A stretch of 64,000 nucleotides of DNA, taken from assembly GCF_018336155.1 (NCBI RefSeq), contig NZ_JAGYHF010000003.1:1-64000 (forward strand), read 5' to 3'. Below, in pieces: positions 1 to 7,600 of this stretch. Numbering within the stretch: the stretch's first letter is position 1; each line of letters begins with the position of its first letter. A program made the translations under genes and the position numbers. Origin of the DNA: Pseudomonas rustica. Its GTDB lineage: Bacteria; Pseudomonadota; Gammaproteobacteria; Pseudomonadales; Pseudomonadaceae. The notes below the pieces were generated by a model that was given only the letters and a program-made list of their open reading frames with translations, was not told where the DNA came from and did not search any database.

Positions 1-105
1 TGGGCCAGTGGTCTCAACAAATTAATTCCTGGCTAAAACACCGATGACCGTTAACCAGCAGACGTCCTACAGAAAATTCTGAAATGGAAACTCTGCGTTA
101 CGACT

Positions 106-123
106 CGTAAAGAAATATTTACG
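106..123. promoter_or_regulatory. PhhR/TyrR-type operator box
   Basis: The 18 bases read CGTAAA-N6-TTTACG, a perfect inverted repeat of two 6-base half sites. This fits the TGTAAA-N6-TTTACA class of box recognised by TyrR and PhhR. A closely related box lies between phhA and phhR at 7313-7330. The target may be a gene to the left of the window or the leader transcript that starts to the right. The box is seen directly; PhhR binding is inferred. Confidence 0.6.
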
Positions 124-298
124 AAAAATCCGCTAAATCCCCGTGAATGGCAGGTTCCCGTCTGGGTGTAAGGAAAAGCTTCCGAAGCCCAATGGGCCGA
201 GCCCGACGTAAGGCTCTGGGCCGCTTGTTTCAGCGACGTTTGCAGGGTGAGATGCGCCCCATGCCTGCCGTGCAGGTGCATAACAACAAGGAGGCGCA

Positions 299-445
299 AT
301 GAACGCCGTGACTGATTTCCACTTCTCTCCGTGGGACGGTTTTTTCCTCGTCCACGTCGATGGCCTGCAAAGGCCTGACTCAAATTTTGCAGCCGTTCGA
401 GCCTCTCGAAACGGACACACGCAATCCCGGCAACCGACACGCTGA
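299..445 (+). CDS. small ORF (48 aa) with strong ribosome binding site, possible leader peptide
   Basis: I do not recognise this product. The ATG is preceded by AAGGAGG at 288-294 with ideal spacing, which is unusually strong for a chance ORF. The 48-residue peptide starts MNAVTDFHFSPWDGFF and contains five Phe, one Trp and several His residues before a basic, Arg-rich tail. Upstream, 193-222 can fold into a GC-rich hairpin (GGCCGAGCC pairing with GGCTC..GGCC), and a CCTGC/GCAGG hairpin sits just before the ribosome binding site. It lies between a PhhR-type box and aroP, so a sensing or leader role in aromatic amino acid control is possible. No homologue is claimed. Confidence 0.4.
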   Translation: MNAVTDFHFSPWDGFFLVHVDGLQRPDSNFAAVRASRNGHTQSRQPTR

Positions 446-456
446 TCCAGCGGGGT

Positions 457-485
457 CTGGCAGCAGGGGGTTAGCGGTGTACAAT
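457..485 (+). promoter_or_regulatory. candidate sigma-70 promoter for aroP leader
   Basis: A good -10 (TACAAT, 480-485) lies 17 bases downstream of CTGGCA (457-462), which matches 4 of 6 bases of the -35 consensus. A start near 492 would give a leader of about 245 bases before the aroP ATG. A perfect 6-bp hairpin (CAAGGC/GCCTTG, 530-546) would lie inside that leader. Confidence 0.4.
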
Positions 486-613
486 GCGCCGCGTTTTAAC
501 TGTGACCCTCTGCGTAATCGCGCAAAACTCAAGGCTACCCGCCTTGTTCACTCCGTCGCGCCACAAGCGTTTCGGGTTCGATTTCGTCACAGATAAAAAC
601 AAACAGGTGACGC

Positions 614-676
614 ATGACCGTTGTAATTGAGCTGAACTCCTGGTGCCTGCGCTGGGGTTTGATCGGGGCTGCTTGA
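614..676 (+). CDS. 20-residue leader peptide ORF upstream of aroP
   Basis: The ATG follows AGGTGA (605-610) at normal spacing. The ORF encodes MTVVIELNSWCLRWGLIGAA and stops 60 bases before the aroP start. Two Trp codons (641 and 653) in a 20-codon peptide directly upstream of an aromatic amino acid permease suggest translational sensing of tryptophan. No classical terminator hairpin is obvious between this ORF and aroP, so the mechanism is unclear. It could also be a chance ORF. Confidence 0.4.
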   Translation: MTVVIELNSWCLRWGLIGAA

Positions 677-736
677 AATCGCAACCTTGCAGCAACGTCT
701 ACTGAACATCATCAAACCTTGCGTGAGACCTTTTTC

Positions 737-2149
737 ATGAGTGGACAACCCTCGCAATCAGGCGAGCTGAAACGCGGCCTGAAAAATCGCCACATTCAAC
801 TGATCGCCCTCGGTGGCGCGATCGGTACCGGATTGTTCCTCGGCTCGGCCGGGGTACTGAAATCCGCCGGCCCGTCGATGATCCTCGGCTACGCCATCTG
901 CGGCTTCATCGCCTTCATGATCATGCGCCAGTTGGGCGAGATGATTGTTGAAGAGCCGGTGGCCGGTTCCTTCAGCCACTTTGCGCACAAGTACTGGGGC
1001 GGCTTTGCCGGTTTCCTGTCGGGCTGGAACTGCTGGATTTTGTACATTCTGGTGGGCATGTCGGAGCTGACGGCGGTCGGCAAGTACATCCACTACTGGG
1101 CGCCGGACATTCCGACCTGGGCCTCTGCGGCAGCCTTCTTCGTGCTGATCAACGCGATCAACCTGGCCAACGTCAAAGTCTTCGGTGAAGCCGAATTCTG
1201 GTTCGCGATCATCAAGGTTGTGGCGATCGTCGGCATGATTGCGCTCGGCAGCTACCTGCTGGTCAGCGGCAACGGCGGCCCGCAAGCGTCGGTCACCAAC
1301 CTGTGGTCGCACGGCGGGTTCTTCCCGAACGGCGTCAGCGGTCTGGTGATGGCCATGGCGATCATCATGTTCTCCTTCGGCGGTCTGGAAATGCTCGGTT
1401 TCACCGCAGCGGAAGCCGACAAGCCGAAAACCGTGATCCCGAAAGCGATCAATCAGGTCATCTACCGCATCCTGATTTTCTACATCGGCGCGCTGGTCAT
1501 CCTGCTGTCGCTGACCCCGTGGGACAGCCTGCTGGAAACCCTTAACGCGTCCGGCGATTCCTACAGCGGCAGCCCGTTCGTGCAAGTGTTCTCGATGCTC
1601 GGCAGCAGCACCGCTGCGCACATCCTCAACTTCGTGGTACTGACCGCGGCGTTGTCGGTGTACAACAGCGGCACTTACTGCAACAGCCGCATGTTGCTGG
1701 GCATGGCCGAGCAGGGCGATGCGCCGAAAGGCCTGGCGAAGATCGACAAGCGTGGTGTGCCGGTGCGTTCGATTCTGGCCTCGGCTGCGGTGACCGTGAT
1801 TGCCGTGTTGCTGAACTACCTGATCCCGCACAGCGCGCTGGAACTGCTGATGTCGCTGGTGGTTGCGACGTTGGTGATCAACTGGGCGATGATCAGCTTC
1901 TCGCACTTCAAGTTCCGTCAGCACATGAACAAGACGAAGCAGACGCCGCTGTTCAAAGCGCTGTGGTACCCGTACGGCAACTATGTCTGCCTGGCGTTCG
2001 TGGTGTTCATCCTTGGCGTGATGCTGCTGATCCCGGGGATTCAGATCTCGGTGTACGCGATTCCGGTGTGGGTCGTGTTCATGTGGGTTTGCTACGTGAT
2101 CAAAAACAAGCGCAGTGCTCAAGCTGCGGTGCCTGCGACCGCGAAGTAA
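737..2149 (+). CDS. aroP: aromatic amino acid permease, APC family
   Basis: This is a 470-residue proton-coupled amino acid permease of the APC superfamily in the inner membrane. The signature GGAIGTGLFLGS at about residues 26-37 marks the unwound first helix that binds substrate. FGEAEFWFA in the middle is typical of the AroP/PheP/ProY branch, and about 12 hydrophobic segments are spread along the protein. The ATG at 737 is preferred to an in-frame TTG at 719 because family members start with a short hydrophilic tail before LKRGLKNRHIQLIALGG. Its place next to arfB and the phh genes matches aroP2 of other pseudomonads, so Phe, Tyr or Trp is the likely substrate. The exact specificity is inferred. 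Confidence 0.85.
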   Translation: MSGQPSQSGELKRGLKNRHIQLIALGGAIGTGLFLGSAGVLKSAGPSMILGYAICGFIAFMIMRQLGEMIVEEPVAGSFSHFAHKYWGGFAGFLSGWNCWILYILVGMSELTAVGKYIHYWAPDIPTWASAAAFFVLINAINLANVKVFGEAEFWFAIIKVVAIVGMIALGSYLLVSGNGGPQASVTNLWSHGGFFPNGVSGLVMAMAIIMFSFGGLEMLGFTAAEADKPKTVIPKAINQVIYRILIFYIGALVILLSLTPWDSLLETLNASGDSYSGSPFVQVFSMLGSSTAAHILNFVVLTAALSVYNSGTYCNSRMLLGMAEQGDAPKGLAKIDKRGVPVRSILASAAVTVIAVLLNYLIPHSALELLMSLVVATLVINWAMISFSHFKFRQHMNKTKQTPLFKALWYPYGNYVCLAFVVFILGVMLLIPGIQISVYAIPVWVVFMWVCYVIKNKRSAQAAVPATAK

Positions 2150-2166
2150 GCGCGCGAGCAGAAACA

Positions 2167-2198
2167 ACAAACCCGGCCACAGTGCCGGGTTTGTCATT
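2167..2198 (+). terminator. rho-independent terminator after aroP
   Basis: A perfect 11-bp stem (ACAAACCCGGC, 2167-2177, with GCCGGGTTTGT, 2184-2194) encloses a 6-base loop and is followed by CATTTT. Confidence 0.8.
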
Positions 2199-2221
2199 TT
2201 CAGGATTCACACAAACCCCCT

Positions 2222-2310
2222 TGTGGGAGCGGGCTTGCTCGCGAATGCGGTGTGTCAGATAAAGAATTGTTGGCTGACAAACCGCATTCGCGAGCAAGCC
2301 CGCTCCCACA
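2222..2310. repeat. inverted REP doublet
   Basis: TGTGGGAGCGGGCTTGCTCG at the left end recurs as its inverse complement at the right end, with a short unique middle. This is the classic Pseudomonas fluorescens REP doublet (REPIN). Near-identical copies lie at 7463-7560 and 52426-52515. It fills the aroP-arfB gap. Confidence 0.9.
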
Positions 2311-2380
2311 GTTTTGATCTCCAACAGGCTGGAGGTCTGAATCAAGGTATCCTGCACGCTCTGAATACGGACGCTTTTCC

Positions 2381-2794
2381 ATGCTGGTGATTTCCAACAA
2401 TGTGCATCTGCCGGATGCCGAGATCGAATTGACCGCCATCCGCGCGCAAGGCGCGGGTGGGCAGAACGTCAACAAGGTCTCCAGCGCCATGCACCTGCGC
2501 TTCGACATCCCGGCCTCGTCCTTGCCCGAGTTCTACAAGGAACGGCTGCTAGCGCTGCGCGACAGTCGCATCACCAGCGATGGCGTGTTGATCATCAAAG
2601 CGCAGCAATACCGCACGCAGGAAGCCAACCGCGCCGATGCACTGGAACGGCTGGTCGAACTGATCCTCAGCGCCACCAAAGTCGAAAAGAAACGCCGCCC
2701 GACCAAGCCGACCCTCGGTTCGAAGAAGCGTCGGCTCGAATCGAAAACCAAACGCGGCAGCATCAAGGCCGGGCGTGGCAAGGTCGACTTCTAG
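2381..2794 (+). CDS. arfB: peptidyl-tRNA hydrolase ArfB (YaeJ), ribosome rescue
   Basis: This is a 137-residue stand-alone release-factor-like protein that frees stalled, non-stop ribosomes by hydrolysing peptidyl-tRNA. The catalytic GGQ is at residues 26-28, in the context [16 protein letters not shown] typical of class I release factor catalytic domains. The C-terminal 30 residues are very basic ([12 protein letters not shown]) and in this family enter the empty mRNA channel. The length fits ArfB (about 140 aa) and is too short for a full RF1/RF2. The last four bases overlap the end of the convergent MFS gene. Confidence 0.93.
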   Translation: MLVISNNVHLPDAEIELTAIRAQGAGGQNVNKVSSAMHLRFDIPASSLPEFYKERLLALRDSRITSDGVLIIKAQQYRTQEANRADALERLVELILSATKVEKKRRPTKPTLGSKKRRLESKTKRGSIKAGRGKVDF

Positions 2795-3990
2795 TCTTCG
2801 CGGTACTTGGCCGTGTGCTTGTACAGATAGACGCTTAGCGCCAAACCGCTCAACGCGGCGAGAGCAGCGAACAGGAAGATCGAGGCAAACCCGAATCCCG
2901 CCGCAATCGCCCCGGCCAGTGGCCCGGTGATCCCCAGCGACAAGTCAATGAACAGCGAATAAGCCCCGACCGCCGCGCCACGGCTGGACGCTGGCACCAG
3001 ATTCACCGCTTCCACGCCCAGCGCCGGGAATACCAGCGAGAAGCCGAAACCGCTCAACGCCGCACCGGCCAGTGCCCAGTGTGCGTCCGGCGCCAGCCAC
3101 AACAACAGCAAGCCCAGTGTTTCCACCGAGAGGCAGGCAATCGCCACGCGGAAGCCGCCGAGGCGGTTGATCAGGTTGCCGAACAGCAATCGCGCACCGA
3201 TGAAGCTGGCGCCGAACAGGCTCAGGCACAGCACGGCGTTTTCCCAGTGCTGAGTCGCGTAGTACAAGGTGATGAAGGTGGCGATGGTGCCGAATCCGAT
3301 CGAGCCCAGCGCCAGGCCGCAGCCGTGGGGAAATACTTTACCGAGCACATGCATGAACGGCAGGCGTTCGCCGGCGACTATCGGTGCGGCGGTTTTCGGC
3401 CATGCCAGCGCCAAGCCGAGAATGGCCAGCAAGATGATGCTGACGCCCATGCTCCACAGCCCTAGCTCCCCAACCAGCCACACGCCGAACGGTGCGCCGA
3501 TCGCCAGTGCGCCATAACTGGCGATGCCGTTCCAGGAAATAACCTTGGCGGTGTTGGCCGCACCCACGCGGCCGATGCCCCAGCCAATTGAACCCGAGCC
3601 AACCAGGCTTTCAGCGCTGCCCAGCACCAGTCGACCGATCAACAAGCTGATCAAACTGAGCATCGGCATGTTCGGTGTCCACGCCGAAATCAGCATGAAC
3701 ACGCCGCTCAAGCCACAACCGGCCAGGCCAATCATCACCGCTCGTTTGCTGCCCTTGTTGTCGATGATCTTGCCCGCGTACGGACGGCTGAGCAGGGTGG
3801 CGAGGTATTGCACGCTGATCACCAGCCCGGCGATTACTGCGCCGAAACCGAGATCGCTGTGGACGTAACCCGGCAGCACGGCCAGCGGGATGCCGATGTT
3901 GAGGTAACCGATAAAGGTGAACAGGACGATGGAAACGACTTGCAGCGTAACCGCCAGGGGGCGCTGGGGCTCGGACATAGAGGACGACAT
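2791..3990 (-). CDS. MFS transporter, YhhS/UPF0226-like
   Basis: This 399-residue major facilitator has about 12 membrane segments. The N-terminal part ([11 protein letters not shown], then [20 protein letters not shown]) and the TM2-TM3 loop [15 protein letters not shown] (motif A) closely resemble the YhhS/UPF0226 group of drug or arabinose efflux-like permeases. The substrate cannot be told from sequence. A second in-frame ATG lies four codons downstream. It is convergent with arfB and overlaps it by 4 bp. Confidence 0.8.
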   Translation of the reverse strand: MSSSMSEPQRPLAVTLQVVSIVLFTFIGYLNIGIPLAVLPGYVHSDLGFGAVIAGLVISVQYLATLLSRPYAGKIIDNKGSKRAVMIGLAGCGLSGVFMLISAWTPNMPMLSLISLLIGRLVLGSAESLVGSGSIGWGIGRVGAANTAKVISWNGIASYGALAIGAPFGVWLVGELGLWSMGVSIILLAILGLALAWPKTAAPIVAGERLPFMHVLGKVFPHGCGLALGSIGFGTIATFITLYYATQHWENAVLCLSLFGASFIGARLLFGNLINRLGGFRVAIACLSVETLGLLLLWLAPDAHWALAGAALSGFGFSLVFPALGVEAVNLVPASSRGAAVGAYSLFIDLSLGITGPLAGAIAAGFGFASIFLFAALAALSGLALSVYLYKHTAKYRED

Positions 3991-4093
3991 GGGTAAAGAT
4001 CCACGGGAGCGGCAGATTAGATAGGCTGCTTATGATACCGGCGTGGAGGAATCTGGGGCGGGGAAAAGTAAAACTATTTGCCGGATGGCAGAT

Positions 4094-4276
4094 TCACGGC
4101 TTGGCCGGCGCAACCAGTTGCGTGGTGACGAGTGCGGCGAGGGCGTTTTCTTCAGTGCCGAAACGGGCGAGCAGGGCGGCCTGTTTCTCGGGCGAGAGTC
4201 GGTTCCAGATATCGATCATCTTCTCGGTGGCGCCGATCAGTACGGCAGCTTGGCTTTCAGAGAATTCGTCAGTCAT
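4094..4276 (-). CDS. small conserved-looking protein, 60 aa, function unknown
   Basis: I do not recognise a named family. The product starts MTDEFSESQAAVLIGATEKM and continues with a helical region (IDIWNRLSPEKQAALLARFG). It is rich in Ala, Leu and Glu, has no membrane segment, and looks like a small all-helical cytoplasmic protein. A longer reading frame extends upstream to 4378, but that stretch (TTKSKTRRTDRV) looks non-coding, so the ATG at 4276 is preferred. It is followed downstream by the divergent MFS promoter area. Confidence 0.55.
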   Translation of the reverse strand: MTDEFSESQAAVLIGATEKMIDIWNRLSPEKQAALLARFGTEENALAALVTTQLVAPAKP

Positions 4277-4346
4277 GGCGGGCTCGGGGTTCAGGCAGTG
4301 TGGAAAGCGCATGTTAGCGCTTTCCACACGGTCTGTACGACGGGTC

Positions 4347-4478
4347 TTACTCTTCGTTGTCGGCCGGACGGCTCTCAACGGCTTCTTTCGGCTCGGGCTG
4401 TTGGGCGCCGGCTTGTTGCGTGGTCGTCTGCTCAGGTACGTGCAGGCTTGGGAAGGGGAGATTAGGAATCTCGTGCAT
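4347..4478 (-). CDS. 43-residue proline-rich small protein
   Basis: This short ORF has an excellent ribosome binding site (GAGGAG upstream of the ATG on the minus strand). It encodes MHEIPNLPFPSLHVPEQTTT followed by a Gln/Glu/Pro-rich acidic tail ending RPADNEE. It has no cysteine, membrane segment or recognisable domain and is probably disordered. It is upstream of, and co-oriented with, the 60-residue gene at 4094-4276, about 70 bases away, so the two may share a transcript. Function is unknown. Confidence 0.5.
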   Translation of the reverse strand: MHEIPNLPFPSLHVPEQTTTQQAGAQQPEPKEAVESRPADNEE

Positions 4479-4630
4479 GGTTGCGCTCCTCGCTAAGTCT
4501 GTTGATAGATCTGGTAGATCCGCGCTTTTACAAAGCCTGCGCAGGATACAGCAGGAAAAATGACAATCAGACTTTTAATTGAAAATAATGCGACAGATGG
4601 CCGCAGGGGAGGGCACAAACTGTGGTGATA

Positions 4631-4737
4631 GATCGTCCCCAAGCTCTGCGTGGGAACGCCTCAATGGACGCTCTGCGTTCGCTGTTGGGACGCAGAGCGT
4701 CCCGGGCTGCATTCCCACGCGGAGCGTGGGAACGATC
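4631..4737. repeat. BIME-like inverted repeat, GATCG..TGGGAACG type
   Basis: The element begins GATCGTCCCCAAGCTCTGCG and ends GCGGAGCGTGGGAACGATC. Internal inverted blocks (GGACGCTCTGCGT and ACGCAGAGCGTCC) make a two-hairpin structure. Related copies lie at 9165-9270, 62290-62400 and 63197-63307. A single arm of another repeat type (AAAAGATCGCAGCCTGCGGC) follows at 4738-4769, immediately after the phhC stop region. Confidence 0.8.
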
Positions 4738-4780
4738 AAAAGATCGCAGCCTGCGGCAGCTCCTACAGGGGATTGCGGTA

Positions 4781-5974
4781 TTATTTGCAGACGCTGGCGA
4801 TCGCTTCGGCCAGTAGCGCGAGGCGCGTGGCGTCGATGCCGGCGACGTTCGCGCGGCCTGAGCTGACCATGTACACGCTGTGATGCTCGCGCAGTTGTTT
4901 CACTTGCTCCGGCGACAGCCCGGTGTAAGAAAACATGCCGCGCTGCACGCCAATGTGCGCAAAACGTTCGCGCAGACCGTGCGGTTCCAGCGCTTCAACC
5001 AATCCGCTACGCAGCTGCGCAATACGCAAACGCATGGCTTCCACTTCATCAGCCCAGCGCGCTTTCAGCTCTGGATCAGCGAGGATCGTCGCAACAACAG
5101 CAGCACCGTGATCCGGCGGCGTCGACCACAAGTTACGGGCGATATTGGCCAATTGGCTGCGGATGTCGATGAGCTTGTCAGCGCTTTTCGCGCAGACAAT
5201 CAGCGCGCCGGTGCGATCGCGATACAAGCCGAAGTTCTTCGAGCAGGAACTGGTGATCAGCAACTCCGGCAGTTCAGCGGCGAACAACCGTGTCGACCAC
5301 GCATCCTGTTCCAGACCGTCGCCAAAACCCTGGTAGGCAAAGTCGATCAGCGGCAGCAGATTGCGGCTGCGCACCACATCAAGCACGCGCTGCCAGTCGT
5401 CGTGGTTCAAGTCGAAACCGGTCGGGTTGTGGCAGCACGCGTGCAGCAGCACCACATCACCTTTCGGCACTTCATTGAGCACGGCGAGCATGGCTTCGAC
5501 GTCGAGGCGGTTGTCGCTGCCCACGTATGGGTAGTGACTGACCTTGACCCCGGCCGCCGCGAAAATGGTTTCGTGAATCGGCCAGGTCGGGTTGCTCAAC
5601 CACACGCCTTTGCCTGGCAGGCACTGGGCGATGAAGTCAGCGGCCAGACGCAGCGCACCAGTACCGCCCGGCGTCTGGGTGGCGCCGGCACGTTGTTCGG
5701 CGATCAGTTTCGAGTCAGCGCCAAGCACCAACTCGTTGATGACTTTGCCGAACAGCGGGTTGCCGTGGCCACCGATGTAGGTCTTGGTGTCCTGGCTTTC
5801 GACCAGTCGCGCTTCGGCGATTTTCACCGCTTCCGGGATCGGCGTCAGGCCCTGGGCATCCTTGTAGACGCCAACGCCCAAATCGAATTTGCGCGGGTTG
5901 GTGTCCTGCGCATACGCCTCCATCAAGCCGAGGATCGGGTCGCCGGGTACCCGGCCGATGGCGTCAAAGTGCAT
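4781..5974 (-). CDS. phhC: aromatic amino acid aminotransferase PhhC (TyrB-like)
   Basis: This is a 397-residue fold-type I PLP aminotransferase of the aspartate/tyrosine transaminase group. It interconverts Tyr or Phe with the 4-hydroxyphenylpyruvate or phenylpyruvate keto acids. It starts [20 protein letters not shown], has the conserved HNPTG segment, and has SSCSKNFGLYRDR containing the Schiff-base lysine. It is last in the phhA-phhB-phhC operon; its ATG overlaps the phhB stop by one base (TAATG). It feeds tyrosine, made by PhhA, toward the homogentisate pathway. Confidence 0.93.
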   Translation of the reverse strand: MHFDAIGRVPGDPILGLMEAYAQDTNPRKFDLGVGVYKDAQGLTPIPEAVKIAEARLVESQDTKTYIGGHGNPLFGKVINELVLGADSKLIAEQRAGATQTPGGTGALRLAADFIAQCLPGKGVWLSNPTWPIHETIFAAAGVKVSHYPYVGSDNRLDVEAMLAVLNEVPKGDVVLLHACCHNPTGFDLNHDDWQRVLDVVRSRNLLPLIDFAYQGFGDGLEQDAWSTRLFAAELPELLITSSCSKNFGLYRDRTGALIVCAKSADKLIDIRSQLANIARNLWSTPPDHGAAVVATILADPELKARWADEVEAMRLRIAQLRSGLVEALEPHGLRERFAHIGVQRGMFSYTGLSPEQVKQLREHHSVYMVSSGRANVAGIDATRLALLAEAIASVCK

Positions 5975-6330
5975 TACTTGCGTCCTTCTGCAGTCTTGGC
6001 CACTTCGTCAGTGCGCGCGGCCATGATGAAGTCGTTGCGGTGCAGGCCTTTGATCGAGTGGCTCCACCAGGTCACGGTGACTTTGCCCCACTCGGTCAGC
6101 AGACCCGGGTGGTGACCTTCGGCCTCGGAGATCTCGCCAACAGCGTTGGTGAACGCCAGCGCGTGCTTGAAGTTCTTGAACAGGAAAACTTTTTCCAGCT
6201 GCATGATGCCGTCGCGAACTTCGATGTTCCAGTCAGGGATCTGCTTGATCAGGATCGGCAGTTCTTCGTCGCTGACTTGTGGCGCATCGGCGCGGCAGGC
6301 TTCGCAGTGGGCTTGGTTCAATGTGGACAT
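5974..6330 (-). CDS. phhB: pterin-4a-carbinolamine dehydratase
   Basis: This 118-residue cofactor-recycling enzyme dehydrates the 4a-hydroxytetrahydropterin formed by phenylalanine hydroxylase. The family signature [18 protein letters not shown] and the following [10 protein letters not shown] are intact. The N-terminus carries [10 protein letters not shown], a Cys-containing extension common in pseudomonad PhhB. The ATG at 6330 has an AGGAA ribosome binding site; a 17-codon upstream extension lacks one. It lies between phhA (69-base gap) and phhC (1-base overlap). Confidence 0.93.
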   Translation of the reverse strand: MSTLNQAHCEACRADAPQVSDEELPILIKQIPDWNIEVRDGIMQLEKVFLFKNFKHALAFTNAVGEISEAEGHHPGLLTEWGKVTVTWWSHSIKGLHRNDFIMAARTDEVAKTAEGRK

Positions 6331-6399
6331 GGTCGGTTCCTGAATTCGATTCTTGTTGGAAATTACTATCTTTGCACGCAAGTCGCGAGCGGGTTCTGC

Positions 6400-7191
6400 T
6401 CAGGCCGCTTTCGGCTTTGGCGGAAATTTTGGCGCGTGCAGACCCAGCTGCATGCCTTGTTTGACCATGGCCATGATGTCTTCATGGGCCACGTCGAACA
6501 GGCGCTTGAGGTTCGGCAGGACGAAGTACAGCGGTTGCAGGATGTCGATGCGGTACGGCGTGCGCATCGCTTCGAGCGGGTCGAAGACTTGATGCTCAGG
6601 CTCGTCCGACAGCGAATAAACGGTTTCTTTTGGCGAAGACAGAATGCCGCCGCCGTAGATGCGTTTGCCTTGCGGGGTATCGACCAAGCCGAACTCGATG
6701 GTCATCCAGTACAGACGCGCCAGATACACGCGCTCTTCCTTGGTCGCTTGCAGGCCGAGTTTGCCGTAGGTGTGGGTGAATTCGGCGAAATACGGGTTGG
6801 TCAGCAGCGGGCAGTGGCCAAAAATCTCGTGGAAAATGTCCGGCTCTTGCAGGTAGTCGAGTTCTTCGCGGGTGCGGATAAAAGTCGCGACGGGAAACTG
6901 CTTGCTGGCGAGCAATTCAAAGAAGGTCTGGAAGGGGATCAGCGCCGGCACGCGCGCGACCTGCCAGCCGGTGGTCTCGCCGAGTACCTTGTTGATCTCG
7001 CCGAGTTGCGGAATGCGGTCGTGGGGCAGACCGAGTTTCTCGATACCGTCCAGGTACTCCTGGCAGGCACGCCCTTCGATCACTTTCAACTGGCGAGTGA
7101 TCAGCGTGTTCCACACCGCGTGTTCTTCGGCGGGGTAGTCGATAAAACCTTGCGCATCGGGCTCGCGGGCCACGTATTGCGTCTGCTTCAT
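6400..7191 (-). CDS. phhA: phenylalanine-4-hydroxylase
   Basis: This 263-residue iron- and tetrahydropterin-dependent monooxygenase converts Phe to Tyr. The metal site is visible as HEIFGHCPLL (two His ligands) and the Glu in YWMTIEFGL. The length matches bacterial single-domain PhhA, without the regulatory domain of animal enzymes. It is the first gene of phhABC on the minus strand. A PhhR-type box (7313-7330) about 120 bases upstream of its start is the expected activation site. Confidence 0.96.
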   Translation of the reverse strand: MKQTQYVAREPDAQGFIDYPAEEHAVWNTLITRQLKVIEGRACQEYLDGIEKLGLPHDRIPQLGEINKVLGETTGWQVARVPALIPFQTFFELLASKQFPVATFIRTREELDYLQEPDIFHEIFGHCPLLTNPYFAEFTHTYGKLGLQATKEERVYLARLYWMTIEFGLVDTPQGKRIYGGGILSSPKETVYSLSDEPEHQVFDPLEAMRTPYRIDILQPLYFVLPNLKRLFDVAHEDIMAMVKQGMQLGLHAPKFPPKPKAA

Positions 7192-7312
7192 ACTGCTCTC
7201 CTGCTAGGGGAATTCGTTCTTGTTATGTCCAGCGATGGACTCAGAAATACCTGAGAGAGAGGCTGTGTGCAGTAGGTTGGATCGCGATCGCGTAGGAAAT
7301 TTCCGTGGATTT

Positions 7313-7330
7313 CGTAAAGTTATCGTTACG
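7313..7330. promoter_or_regulatory. PhhR box between phhA and phhR
   Basis: CGTAAA-GTTATC-GTTACG is an 18-bp imperfect palindrome with the same half site and spacing as the box at 106-123. It is in the divergent phhA/phhR spacer, where PhhR of related species acts on the phhA operon. Confidence 0.65.
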
Positions 7331-7368
7331 GTTTAGGCGTTATCGCGCATTTACGGCGATTCGCCGGT

Positions 7369-7396
7369 TTGAAAAGGTCGGCGACTGTCACATAAT
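7369..7396 (+). promoter_or_regulatory. candidate sigma-70 promoter of phhR
   Basis: TTGAAA (7369-7374) and CATAAT (7391-7396) are separated by 16 bases, each matching 5 of 6 consensus bases. Transcription from here would carry the REP doublet at 7463-7560 in the phhR leader. A TTGACA at 7398-7403 is an alternative -35 but lacks a good -10. Confidence 0.35.
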
Positions 7397-7462
7397 CTTG
7401 ACAACTGTTTGCGCACCTCGGCAGAAAATTCTGCCGTGCGCCGCAACTGGGCCCGGCACTTT

Positions 7463-7560
7463 CCCCTGTGGGAGCGGGCTTGCTCGCGAAGGCGGTGGAT
7501 CAGGCAGGCTATTTGTCGACTGACACTCCGCTTTCGCGAGCAAGCCCGCTCCCACAGGGG
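7463..7560. repeat. inverted REP doublet in phhR leader
   Basis: CCCCTGTGGGAGCGGGCTTG at the left is mirrored by CAAGCCCGCTCCCACAGGGG at the right, a perfect 20-base terminal inverted repeat. The right end lies only 40 bases before the phhR ATG. Confidence 0.9.
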
Positions 7561-7600
7561 TCGTGCCCGGCACTTACTCTTTTATCGTCGGGTCTTTTAT

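Noticed and set aside
758..2197. 479-codon minus-strand frame opposite aroP
   Set aside because: Composition (His, Asp and Arg rich) is that of an antisense shadow of a membrane protein; no domain is seen.
2222..2310. CRISPR array or phage attachment site
   Set aside because: The repeats here are inverted pairs of the REP family, not regularly spaced direct repeats, and no tRNA or integrase is nearby.
4880..6115. 411-codon plus-strand frame opposite phhC
   Set aside because: Shadow of a well-supported aminotransferase; no coherent domain.
7192..7312. Possible sigma-54 promoter for phhA
   Set aside because: No GG-N10-GC pair with acceptable -24/-12 sequence was found on the minus strand, and PhhR lacks the GAFTGA loop.
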